Positions 17,729 to 25,241 of a stretch of 64,000 bases of DNA are shown piece after piece (position 1 is the stretch's first letter; each line of letters begins with the position of its first letter). The position numbers were made by a program, and so were the translations under genes. The notes beneath the pieces are model-generated. The model did no database searches and had not been told where the DNA came from. It was given only the letters and a program-made list of their open reading frames with translations. The stretch lies in assembly GCF_014698935.1 (NCBI RefSeq), contig NZ_JACVMN010000001.1, forward strand, positions 744,001-808,000. The letters are read 5' to 3'. This stretch comes from Flagellimonas sp. S3867 (GTDB lineage: Bacteria; Bacteroidota; Bacteroidia; Flavobacteriales; Flavobacteriaceae).

Positions 17729-18484
17729 TTATATGAAAAACCACAATTTTATGGCCATCGCAATGACCATGATGATTAAAAATGTTTTTATGAATCCATC
17801 TCCTTTGTTCACGGAAACTCGGCTAGAAACCCAACCCCCTGCACCTGTACCAATGGCCAATGTAAGTCCGGCAAGCCAATCTACTTTATCATTTATAATA
17901 AATACGGCCAAGGCTGACAGCGTATAGGCCAGAACTACGGAAACTTTTGTCGCGTTGACCCTGACCAAATTCATTCTGTTCACATAGTGCAAAAACAATA
18001 TGATAACAAAACCAATTCCCGCATTGATGAAGCCACCATAAATTCCTATAAAAAAGAATGCAATAATGCCAATCCAAAGGTGTTTGCCGGTAGTTCGTTC
18101 AGCTAACTCTTCTACATTGATTTTTGGTTTAAAGACAATTATCAGCACCACGGCCAACATCACTATGGCCAAAATGCGGTTAAACGTCTCGCCTTTGATG
18201 TCGACGGCAATTTGGGCACCTATAATCGCTCCTATCAAAGCAGAAATACCTAAATACACATTAAAAGGAAACGTAGATACGCCCTTACTTTTAAATCCTG
18301 CAGTAGCCAAGGAAGTCTGAATAATAATGGCCACTCTATTGGTCCCATTGGCAACGCTTGGTGGCAGCCCTAAAAAAATAAGGGTAGGCAGTGCAAGCAA
18401 TGAGCCTCCTCCGGCGATGGTATTGATAAACCCAGCAGCGAAGCCCACCACAACCAATAACACATAGTGATACCATTGATCCAT
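17729..18484 (-). CDS. TauE/SafE-family sulfite/organo-anion exporter
   Basis: The product is a 251-residue inner-membrane protein with about eight helices. The N-terminal GFAAGFINTIAGGGSLLALP and the repeat-equivalent GIYGGFINAGIGFVII in the second half are the paired signature of the TauE/SafE (DUF81) family, which exports sulfite, sulfoacetate or related anions. The substrate cannot be predicted. It is 7 bp upstream of the DegT gene, so the two are probably co-transcribed. Confidence 0.9.
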   Translation of the reverse strand: MDQWYHYVLLVVVGFAAGFINTIAGGGSLLALPTLIFLGLPPSVANGTNRVAIIIQTSLATAGFKSKGVSTFPFNVYLGISALIGAIIGAQIAVDIKGETFNRILAIVMLAVVLIIVFKPKINVEELAERTTGKHLWIGIIAFFFIGIYGGFINAGIGFVIILFLHYVNRMNLVRVNATKVSVVLAYTLSALAVFIINDKVDWLAGLTLAIGTGAGGWVSSRVSVNKGDGFIKTFLIIMVIAMAIKLWFFI

Positions 18485-18569
18485 GAGGGCAAAAGTAGTA
18501 GGTAATATTGGAATCCGAGCCTTAAAAAAAATAAAGTCTAGAGGCTTTTATAGAAATAAAAAAGGTTAG

Positions 18570-18577
18570 TATATTTG
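18570..18577 (+). promoter_or_regulatory. -7 box of the tRNA-Ser promoter
   Basis: TATATTTG followed by C is a good Bacteroidetes -7 element 10 bp before the tRNA, in the gap between the divergent TauE/SafE gene and tRNA-Ser. Confidence 0.55.
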
Positions 18578-18587
18578 CACCCGCATT

Positions 18588-18672
18588 GGAGGAATGGCAG
18601 AGTGGTCGAATGCGGCAGTCTTGAAAACTGTTGAGGGTCACACCTCCGGGGGTTCGAATCCCTCTTCCTCCG
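18588..18672 (+). tRNA. tRNA-Ser (anticodon UGA)
   Basis: The 85-nt sequence folds as a class II tRNA. The acceptor arms GGAGGAA and TTCCTCC pair, followed by discriminator G. The anticodon loop CTTGAAAA carries TGA, and there is a long variable arm (GAGGGTCACACCTC) and a T arm with GGTTCGAATCC. CCA is not encoded. Its 3' end is the integration site of the downstream genomic island: the last 13 bases plus one downstream C recur at 34638-34651. Confidence 0.97.
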
Positions 18673-18673
18673 C
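18660..18673 (+). repeat. attL: 14-bp direct repeat at the tRNA-Ser 3' end
   Basis: CCCTCTTCCTCCGC occurs here at the 3' end of tRNA-Ser and again exactly at 34638-34651. Flanking bases differ at both ends, so 14 bp is the full exact match. A tRNA 3' end duplicated about 16 kb away, with a tyrosine recombinase gene next to the tRNA copy, is the usual footprint of site-specific island integration. The island restores the tRNA. Confidence 0.85.
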
Positions 18674-18699
18674 TGATATCATATATATCACATCATTAA

Positions 18700-18732
18700 A
18701 ACCTGTAAATTATTGATTTACAGGTTTTTTGT
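18700..18732 (+). terminator. Rho-independent terminator after tRNA-Ser (island-borne)
   Basis: Stem AACCTGTAAAT / ATTTACAGGTT with a 5-nt loop followed by a T run. It lies inside the island, so the island brings its own terminator for the interrupted tRNA gene. Confidence 0.8.
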
Positions 18733-18743
18733 TTTTTAAGGTC

Positions 18744-18761
18744 TCAAATGATATCATTTGA
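18744..18761. repeat. 18-bp perfect palindrome upstream of the integrase
   Basis: TCAAATGATATCATTTGA is a perfect palindrome between the tRNA terminator and the integrase gene. The 19-bp stretch 18746-18764 recurs with one mismatch at 21741-21759, at the other end of the integrase/RhuM module. It may be a recombinase arm site or repressor operator; function is not shown. Confidence 0.6.
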
Positions 18762-18775
18762 AATCATGTTAAAAA

Positions 18776-18820
18776 GTGCCCCTTTCGGTGCCCTTACAAA
18801 TCTTATCAAAAAGGGGCACC
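18776..18820. repeat. Inverted repeat with alternative pairing upstream of the integrase
   Basis: GTGCCCCTTT (18776-18785) pairs with AAAGGGGCAC (18810-18819); the same 3' arm can instead pair with GGTGCCC (18788-18794). The sub-sequence GCCCCTTTCGGTG (18778-18790) recurs at 34562-34574, about 76 bp inside the other island end. It could be a recombinase-binding site or a leader RNA switch for the integrase. Confidence 0.5.
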
Positions 18821-18923
18821 TGATGACAATTAAAATATTGTTAATCAGATACTTATATTAAAAATTATTTAATATTTTTTTCCTAAGTTCAAGGCAAATA
18901 ATGTTAAATTCGGTGTCACTTTT

Positions 18924-20156
18924 ATGGTATCTCTATTATTTTATCTCAGAAAATACAAATCCGATCGAGTTGGAAGGTCGATGATTTATGTTAGAATTAC
19001 AATCGATGGAAAGCGGTCAGAATTCAGCACAGGGCGCAAGGTACACCCCTGTATATGGGACGCGGCGTATGGTAAGGTGTTGGGGTTTTCCCAAGAAGTA
19101 CGTCAGCTAAATTCCTATTTGAGCAAAATCCGAACCGATCTTTACCTCCATGCAGAGAAATTGAAGGATCGAGATCAAGTACTCACCGCGGTGTCACTTA
19201 AGGAGTCCTATTTGGGGTTGGACAAGCCCAGCAAGATGCTTCTAGAGATATTTCAGGAACACAATAATCAAGTAGAGAGTTTGGTTGGAAAGGATTTTGC
19301 CGCTGGCACTGCCGAACGTTATCGCACTGCACTGAGTCATCTGAGAGAATATCTCCAAAAGGAACATAGAAGAAATGATATTCCCGTACGACATGTGAAT
19401 CACGCTTTTATATCGGGGTTTGAATATTATTTAAAGACAAAGAGGGAATGTAGTCACAATACCGCCATCAAATATGTTGTGAATTTTAAAAAAATCATTC
19501 GGATTGCCTATGCTAATGGTTGGATCACAAAAGACCCGTTCTCCAATTGGAAAGCTAGGCTGAAAATTGTTGAGCGTGAATTTCTTACGCATGAAGAGCT
19601 GCAACAATTGATGCACCATCCTTTTTCAAACAAACGTTTGGAGCATGTCAGGGACTGTTTCGTTTTCTGCTGTTTTACCGGGTTGGCGTATGCAGATGTG
19701 AAAAAGCTGACCCATGATGATTTTGTGATAGGCATTGATGGCGAGCTGTGGATCAATACCAAGCGTACTAAAACAAATACGAAAAGTAATATTCCCGTTT
19801 TGCCAACGGCTATGATGATACTCGAAAAGTATGAGAATAGTCCCTTATTAATTGATAAAAGGGTCTTACCTGTTTTGACCAACCAAAAAATGAATGCCTA
19901 TTTAAAGGAAATAGCTGACCTCAGTGGTATCAAAAAGCATTTGACCACACATTTGGCTAGACATACTTTTGCCACCACAGTAACCCTTTCTAATGGCGTC
20001 TCCATTGAATCGGTAAGTAAGATGTTAGGGCATAAATCACTTCGGACAACGCAGCACTATGCCAAAATCTTAAATCGAAAGGTTAGCGAGGATATGCAGT
20101 TGCTCAAGGAAAAATTGCGGGTAAAGGATAAAATACATAAATCTAATCAACCTTGA
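18924..20156 (+). CDS. Tyrosine recombinase (Bacteroidetes SAM-like integrase) of the island
   Basis: The product is a 410-residue integrase with an N-terminal Arm-binding/SAM-like core-binding region (about 1-210) and a catalytic domain (about 215-395). Catalytic residues visible are H343 and R346 in THLARH, H370 (LGHKS) and the nucleophile Y379 (TQHYAK). The first catalytic Arg of the family is replaced by Ala (A255, TGLAYADV), as in several Bacteroidetes element integrases such as IntDOT, where that position is not Arg. It lies 251 bp from the tRNA-Ser end and is the natural enzyme for the 14-bp att repeats. It is followed by the RhuM-Fic gene. Confidence 0.95.
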   Translation: MVSLLFYLRKYKSDRVGRSMIYVRITIDGKRSEFSTGRKVHPCIWDAAYGKVLGFSQEVRQLNSYLSKIRTDLYLHAEKLKDRDQVLTAVSLKESYLGLDKPSKMLLEIFQEHNNQVESLVGKDFAAGTAERYRTALSHLREYLQKEHRRNDIPVRHVNHAFISGFEYYLKTKRECSHNTAIKYVVNFKKIIRIAYANGWITKDPFSNWKARLKIVEREFLTHEELQQLMHHPFSNKRLEHVRDCFVFCCFTGLAYADVKKLTHDDFVIGIDGELWINTKRTKTNTKSNIPVLPTAMMILEKYENSPLLIDKRVLPVLTNQKMNAYLKEIADLSGIKKHLTTHLARHTFATTVTLSNGVSIESVSKMLGHKSLRTTQHYAKILNRKVSEDMQLLKEKLRVKDKIHKSNQP

Positions 20157-20198
20157 ATTGTTAGAAATAATTCAAGGTAAGTAACGCTTTTAATCAAC

Positions 20199-20206
20199 TA
20201 CATTTG
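20199..20206 (+). promoter_or_regulatory. -7 box, possible promoter of the RhuM-Fic gene
   Basis: TACATTTG fits TAnnTTTG and lies 48 bp before the ATG of the RhuM-Fic gene. No clear -33 element is present. Confidence 0.35.
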
Positions 20207-20253
20207 AAAGGTATATTCCATATACACCTACTGAACAGTACTAATAATACAGC

Positions 20254-21243
20254 ATGAGCAATAATAGCAACATAGAGATTTACCAAAGTTCCGATGGCCA
20301 AACCAAAGTAGAAGTAACTTTTGATGATGAAACCGTTTGGCTAAGCCAAGAGCAATTAGGTCTACTTTTTGAACGAGACAGAACGGTTGTAGGCAGACAT
20401 ATAAAAAATATTTTCAAGGAAGGTGAATTGGAAGAAAAAGTGGTATGTGCAAATTTTGCACATACCACTCAACATGGTGCTATACAAGGGAAGACACAGA
20501 CTAAAACAACAAAGTACTATAATTTAGATGTTATTATTTCAGTGGGGTACCGAATTAAATCCATTAGAGGTACCCAATTTCGGCAATGGGCAAGCCAAAG
20601 ATTAAAAGATTACTTAATCAAAGGGTATGCCCTCAATCAAAAGAGATTGCAACAAACGAATCAGGGAATCCAAGTGCTTCGATCAGGAATTCAGATACTT
20701 GGTAGAGCTATTGAAGATAAAGCGCAAGAGCAGGGTCACGAATGGCTTGGTCAGTTTACAAAGGGACTTGCGTTACTGGACGACTATGACCATGAAAGAC
20801 TAGATTCAAAAGGACTCACCGTAGCAAAAACAACATATCCAACTAAAGAGGAATACCAATCCCTAATAGACCAAATGAAAAAGGAATTTGATTCCGATGT
20901 TTTTGGACTAGAAAAGGATAAAGGATTTGAAAGTGCAATTTCCCAAATATCAAAAGGATTCGGGGATCAGGACTTTTATCCCAGTATAGAGGAAAAGGGG
21001 GCTGCTTTACTGTATTTGATTACCAAGAACCATGCTTTTACAGACGGTAATAAGAGAATCGCAGCTGCATGTTTTCTTATGTTTCTTGAAATGAATGGTA
21101 TGTTAATGAATAATGGAATGCCAATCATAAGCAATGAGGCCCTAGCCAGTCTTACCCTATTTGTAGCAGCAAGCAAGCCCGATGAAATGGAAACAGTTAA
21201 AAATCTGATCGTGAGCATTCTCAATAGAAATAAAGCTAAATAA
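20254..21243 (+). CDS. RhuM-family protein fused to a Fic/Doc domain
   Basis: The product is 329 residues. The N-terminal ~130 residues match the RhuM (virulence protein) family, with a DNA-binding-like part (VWLSQEQLGLLFERDRTVVGRHI) and the segment ISVGYRIKSIRGTQFRQWA. After a helical linker comes a Fic/Doc domain with the active-site motif HAFTDGNKR (260-268). This is closer to Doc (HxFxxANKR) than to AMP-transferring Fic (HxFxDGNGRxxR), so a phosphotransferase- or toxin-like activity on a protein target is possible. Such proteins travel on islands and phage; a role in island stability is inference. No separate antitoxin gene is adjacent. Confidence 0.85.
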   Translation: MSNNSNIEIYQSSDGQTKVEVTFDDETVWLSQEQLGLLFERDRTVVGRHIKNIFKEGELEEKVVCANFAHTTQHGAIQGKTQTKTTKYYNLDVIISVGYRIKSIRGTQFRQWASQRLKDYLIKGYALNQKRLQQTNQGIQVLRSGIQILGRAIEDKAQEQGHEWLGQFTKGLALLDDYDHERLDSKGLTVAKTTYPTKEEYQSLIDQMKKEFDSDVFGLEKDKGFESAISQISKGFGDQDFYPSIEEKGAALLYLITKNHAFTDGNKRIAAACFLMFLEMNGMLMNNGMPIISNEALASLTLFVAASKPDEMETVKNLIVSILNRNKAK

Positions 21244-21298
21244 CAGTCTAATCAGAAATGTCCCATTTCTTACCCTTAAACTTTGCGCAGGGATCCTG

Positions 21299-21345
21299 TT
21301 TCGATTTTATAGTGTTTGGAAAAATAAGCTAAAATAAAATCGAAA
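21299..21345. repeat. 12-bp perfect inverted repeat
   Basis: TTTCGATTTTAT (21299-21310) and its reverse complement (21334-21345) flank a 23-bp spacer. There is no T run on either side, so it is not an obvious terminator. Confidence 0.55.
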
Positions 21346-21419
21346 TAGGGCGCACCTACCATATCTCAAATATCCTTTTCCCATCAAAAAAAAAGAACCT
21401 TCAAACTACCCCAAACAAT

Positions 21420-21436
21420 GTCAAATTTGATTTGAC
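21420..21436. repeat. 17-bp palindrome
   Basis: GTCAAAT-TTG-ATTTGAC has perfect 7-bp arms around a 3-bp centre. Confidence 0.55.
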
Positions 21437-21477
21437 GAAAACAGTCTACCAAACGGGTACAAACTGAGGTGACAAAC

Positions 21478-21496
21478 ATTTTTTACTGTAAAAAAT
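21478..21496. repeat. 19-bp palindrome, first of a pair
   Basis: Perfect 9-bp arms around a central T; the core TTTTTAC-T-GTAAAAA is shared with the second palindrome 43 bp away (centre to centre), about four helical turns. Confidence 0.6.
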
Positions 21497-21521
21497 TCCA
21501 ATGTTTATTGGGTCTACCAAG

Positions 21522-21538
21522 GTTTTTACAGTAAAAAC
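21522..21538. repeat. 17-bp palindrome, second of a pair
   Basis: GTTTTTAC-A-GTAAAAAC has perfect 8-bp arms; its core matches the palindrome at 21478-21496 except for the central base. Confidence 0.6.
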
Positions 21539-21596
21539 TTTTTTTGGTCAAATTATATTTTTACATAATTTATTGAAAATCAATCAACTAAAAAAC

Positions 21597-21619
21597 GTAA
21601 CATCGCGTTAGCGTGTTAC
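21597..21619. repeat. Hairpin GTAACA-t-CGC/GCG-TGTTAC
   Basis: A nine-base-pair stem with one bulged base and a GTTA loop. The shape is reminiscent of relaxase nick-site hairpins, but no relaxase gene is present and the match to a known oriT is not established. Confidence 0.4.
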
Positions 21620-21951
21620 CCTCTTGCTTTACATTCTTCGTCCTTCAAGCAGGACAAAAACTGTAAACACTGAGTGCCTTTCCCATCAACCATATTTCTC
21701 CAAAACATTGCAAATTTCATTTATTCCTAAAATCAAAAGAAAATGAAATCATTTGAAATAAAGTATAAAGCCGTTGAATATTAATTGAAATCAGAATACT
21801 ATAAGAAATAGAATATTAGCATCAAACTCTACTGTAAATGGAGAAATAACGGAAATGCAAAAAAAGGGTATAAATGGGCTTTGGTAAACCAAAAAACTGC
21901 TCTTTCCTATTGACCCTTAAAAATCCCATTTAAAAAATACTCGGTTAGAAT

Positions 21952-23712
21952 CTAATCAATAATTTCAACAATACTCCCACATTTCAGCATCGCGTCACCG
22001 TAATAAGGATTTCGAATTTCGTTTTCAGCACTTAACCAAACGGCTCCTTGGTTATTGTTCGCCATGGGGCATTTTTGAACATATAGCGTATCCTCCAACG
22101 AATCCAAGTTGCTGACAATGGCAACCATATTTTCGTTCAGGATCACAAAATGGGTCCGTTGGTTTTCCAAATCCTCTTTGTTGGCGATAACTTCCAGCAT
22201 TTCAATACTCTTATGTATGTGTGCTTTTTCCATAGCTCCCGTATCAGCCCAATCAAGCTTTTTCAAAATTTCCAAAGTTACATTGGCATGCATAGAAGTT
22301 TTGGGTGCATCACTAGCAACCAACGCATCCTTCAACTTCAAATAGGCCGACAGTACAGCTTTAAAATCATTCTTAAAACCATTCGAAAATTCCATTTTCA
22401 TCATTTCTCCCGAACTGTCTGAACTCATATCTTCCTGCATTCCTATATGCCCTTCGTGACCTGTCATGGTTTTGCCCCCAATTTTGTTCATCATGCTTTT
22501 TTTGCCTTGTAATTGTGCCGCTGCATCCACGGTGAAGGTTCCATTGGTCACGATTTCTTCTCCAGAATCAAGTCCATGAGTGACCTCGATATTTTCTCCG
22601 TTTCTTGCACCCAATAGTACCTCACGCATTTCAAAGATGGGCTCATCTCCGCTTACCTTTACGTAGACCAAAGAACGTTCCCCAGTCCACATTACCGCAC
22701 CTGAGGGTACGAATAATGCTGTTTCGGCGTTGGCCAGATTGCTCTCAATTTTACCAGTTACGAACATACCGGGTTTAAACAAATCTTTTTGATTCCTAAG
22801 CGTGGCTCGAACGGTTACCGTTCTAGTGACATTATCCAGAACCGGATCAATGAAGGTTATTTGGCCACCAAAAGTTTTGCTAGGGTAAGCATTGGCAGTT
22901 ATGTTAATTTTCTGTCCTTTTCTAAATTGAGACAATTGGCTTTCATAGGCATCAAACTCAGCCCAAACAGTGTTCAAATTATTGACCTTGGCAATGGGTT
23001 GACCCTTTTTTAGATAGTCGCCTTCTGAGCTCATTACTTCCGAGACAGTTCCTGAAACTGTTGCATACACAGGGAAGTTCTCCTTTACCATGCCCGAGCT
23101 TTCGATGCTATTGATCTGCTCCTCGGACAATTTCCAAAGTTTTAGCTTGTTGCGAACCGCATTATACAATTGTGGTTGAGATTCCTTTAAAGAGGCTGTG
23201 GTCAACAATTCTTGTTGTGCAGCCACCAGTTCAGGCGAATAAATAGTTGCCAATAATTGACCCTTTTGTATCTCCTGACCCTCATAATTTACATTCAATT
23301 GCTCAATCCTTCCATCAAAATAACTGGCCTGCACGGCCATTGCTTCCTCGTTAGCTGCAATCTTACCTGATAAAGCAAGGGTATTATCATTATTACCCTT
23401 CGCATTTCCCACCATGGTAGTCTGTATGTTTGCCAAAGCCATTGCGTTTTTCGTCATTTTGAACTGTTCAGGAGACAATCCATCCTCTCCTACTTCTGCC
23501 GGAATCAAATCCATGCCACAGATTGGACAATCCCCAGCTTCTGGTTGCATAATTTGCGGATGCATGGAACAGGTCCACATTTGGCCCGCTTCCGAACTAT
23601 GACCATGTTCTGTCATTTCCATAGTCTTCGTTCCAGAATTTCCAAACAGAAAATATCCGACAGCCAAGCCAACAATAGCCGCGATTCCGATATAAATGAT
23701 ACTTCTTTTCAT
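21952..23712 (-). CDS. CusB-type RND efflux periplasmic adaptor with metal-binding domain and DUF3347
   Basis: The product is a 586-residue periplasmic adaptor linking the inner-membrane RND pump to the outer-membrane channel. It has an N-terminal anchor (about 5-24), then a heavy-metal-binding module (about 46-72, WTCSMHPQI...[10 protein letters not shown]), the barrel-sandwich/alpha-hairpin/beta-barrel adaptor core (about 100-410), and a C-terminal DUF3347-like helical domain (about 445-585). DUF3347 is found in other Bacteroidetes copper proteins. It is the last gene of the operon, well away from cusA, and its ATG overlaps the PepSY gene stop by 4 bp. Confidence 0.9.
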   Translation of the reverse strand: MKRSIIYIGIAAIVGLAVGYFLFGNSGTKTMEMTEHGHSSEAGQMWTCSMHPQIMQPEAGDCPICGMDLIPAEVGEDGLSPEQFKMTKNAMALANIQTTMVGNAKGNNDNTLALSGKIAANEEAMAVQASYFDGRIEQLNVNYEGQEIQKGQLLATIYSPELVAAQQELLTTASLKESQPQLYNAVRNKLKLWKLSEEQINSIESSGMVKENFPVYATVSGTVSEVMSSEGDYLKKGQPIAKVNNLNTVWAEFDAYESQLSQFRKGQKINITANAYPSKTFGGQITFIDPVLDNVTRTVTVRATLRNQKDLFKPGMFVTGKIESNLANAETALFVPSGAVMWTGERSLVYVKVSGDEPIFEMREVLLGARNGENIEVTHGLDSGEEIVTNGTFTVDAAAQLQGKKSMMNKIGGKTMTGHEGHIGMQEDMSSDSSGEMMKMEFSNGFKNDFKAVLSAYLKLKDALVASDAPKTSMHANVTLEILKKLDWADTGAMEKAHIHKSIEMLEVIANKEDLENQRTHFVILNENMVAIVSNLDSLEDTLYVQKCPMANNNQGAVWLSAENEIRNPYYGDAMLKCGSIVEIID

Positions 23713-24425
23713 CTTTCTCTTTTAAATCGTTTTTTAAATTTTATTACTGAAGGTGAACTGGTATACCAAAGTAAAAATCCACTCAGCACGGTTATCAGTC
23801 CCACTAATGAAAAAGCCCTAAGTACCGTGGTATTGAAATTATCTCTACCCTCATAATCCATTGTATGGGTCATCCATAGAAAATCAAAAATCCGCCAATC
23901 CCTATGGCGAACGGTTTGAAATTTGCCATCCATAGCGGATACGTAAGCTTTTATGTTTTCGTTGCTCTTATAGGTAATCACATAGGAAGGCAAAAGCTTT
24001 TCTCTGTACTCATGGTGTTTTCCTGTCTTTTCTATTAGCGAAACATTGGAAATTTCCAACCCGTCCATCATATAGTTACCAGCAACATAAAGCGCCTCTT
24101 CTTCATTGATGGATGACTTAGGTGTTCCATCAACAGCATTAAACAATTGGTTCTTGTTGACCCAGTAGTATGGCACACCATTGATATCCCTGATTTCAAT
24201 CGACTTGATTCCTTCTTTGATGTTTAATTGGGAAGGCGTCATTAAATCCGAAAACGCCTTCGGTTGGTATTCCATATTTTTAAAATGGTCACCATGAATG
24301 TCATCAATGTTCGTCCAACTAAAGTATAGACCACTGATGGTCCAGAGCAGAAATTGGATTCCAAGAAACAATCCCAAATACCGATGGATCTTTCTGATTT
24401 TTAAAGCTATGTGTCTTTTTATCAT
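23709..24425 (-). CDS. PepSY-type membrane protein in the metal operon
   Basis: The product is 238 residues with one N-terminal membrane helix (about 15-37), a periplasmic region with a PepSY-like segment, and one C-terminal helix (about 205-225). It is a short version of PepSY-associated membrane proteins, which are often found with metal or iron reductase systems. The segments WTISGLYFSW and DFLWMTHTMDYEGRDNFNT are typical. It may handle or reduce metal at the membrane, which is inference. It lies 3 bp after the CDF gene and overlaps cusB by 4 bp. Confidence 0.75.
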   Translation of the reverse strand: MIKRHIALKIRKIHRYLGLFLGIQFLLWTISGLYFSWTNIDDIHGDHFKNMEYQPKAFSDLMTPSQLNIKEGIKSIEIRDINGVPYYWVNKNQLFNAVDGTPKSSINEEEALYVAGNYMMDGLEISNVSLIEKTGKHHEYREKLLPSYVITYKSNENIKAYVSAMDGKFQTVRHRDWRIFDFLWMTHTMDYEGRDNFNTTVLRAFSLVGLITVLSGFLLWYTSSPSVIKFKKRFKRER

Positions 24426-24428
24426 TTT

Positions 24429-25223
24429 TTAATTACCTAGTTTTAAAATATTTAGCGCACCTCTAGTTACTATTATAAAAACAATGGCCCCGATAATCAA
24501 ATCCGGGATTTGGGAATCGGTCCACAATACCAAGGTTCCGGCTACAATAACACCAAAGTTTATTATAATATCATTTGATGTGAAAATCATGCTAGCACGC
24601 ATATGGGCTTCGCTACTTTTTGATCTTTGCAGAAGAAGCAGACATGCCGTGTTGGCCATCAGGGCCAGAATGGATATGACAATCATTGTTTTAAAGTCCG
24701 GTATTTCAGATACCAAAATAAAACGCCTTGCTACTTCAAAAAACCCGATGCCAGCCAACAACAATTGAAAATATCCCGCTATTTTGGCTACCCGTTTTTT
24801 TCGAAAAACAGAACTGTCCACGGCAATCAGACTTAGACCATACACAAAAGAATCTGCGAGCATATCCAAACTATCGGCCACAAGTCCCATGGATTTGGAA
24901 ACTAGCCCTGTGGTCATTTCCAGAGTGAAGAAGAAAGCATTGATAACAAGTACCAACCATAATACTTTTCTTTGACCAGTGGCATCTTCTGCTATCGTTT
25001 CCGCTGTTTTCTCGGATGAAATCAAATGTTCATCAAATCTTAGCGCGGCAATGGCTTTGTGAATTCCCTCTATGTTTCCATTATGGTACACCGTCAATTT
25101 TCTGTTTTGAACATCGAAATCCAGTTTGGAAATCTGTACAATGTATCCTAACTTCATTCGAATCATAGCTTCTTCAGAAGGGCAATCCATTTTTGATATT
25201 TTGAAAATCGACTTATCCATCAT
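24429..25223 (-). CDS. Cation diffusion facilitator-like transporter with N-terminal HMA-like domain
   Basis: The product is 264 residues. The first ~75 residues resemble a heavy-metal-associated fold (FKISKMDCPSEEAMIRMKL) but keep only one cysteine, so metal binding is doubtful. The remaining part has about five to six membrane helices with the CDF motif NAFFFTLEMTTGLVSKSMGLVADSLDMLADS (split here over helix 2), whose Asp residues bind the metal ion. It exports Zn/Co/Cu-type divalent cations in exchange for protons. It lies 18 bp after the ATPase and 3 bp before the PepSY gene. Confidence 0.85.
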   Translation of the reverse strand: MMDKSIFKISKMDCPSEEAMIRMKLGYIVQISKLDFDVQNRKLTVYHNGNIEGIHKAIAALRFDEHLISSEKTAETIAEDATGQRKVLWLVLVINAFFFTLEMTTGLVSKSMGLVADSLDMLADSFVYGLSLIAVDSSVFRKKRVAKIAGYFQLLLAGIGFFEVARRFILVSEIPDFKTMIVISILALMANTACLLLLQRSKSSEAHMRASMIFTSNDIIINFGVIVAGTLVLWTDSQIPDLIIGAIVFIIVTRGALNILKLGN

Positions 25224-25241
25224 GTATGAATTTAGTTCACA

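Larger units (their letters stand above)
21244..21951. other. 708-bp non-coding region, rich in dyad symmetries
   Basis: There is no credible coding sequence between the RhuM-Fic gene and the end of the metal operon. Instead there are at least five inverted repeats in the first half (21299-21345, 21420-21436, 21478-21496, 21522-21538, 21597-21619) and a 19-bp near-copy of the integrase-proximal palindrome at 21741-21759. The region could be a transfer or replication origin, or the control region of the mobile element. Confidence 0.6.

Noticed and set aside
21244..21951. Hidden small genes in the dyad-rich region
   Set aside because: All frames are short and broken by stops, with no start/leader pattern and no protein likeness.
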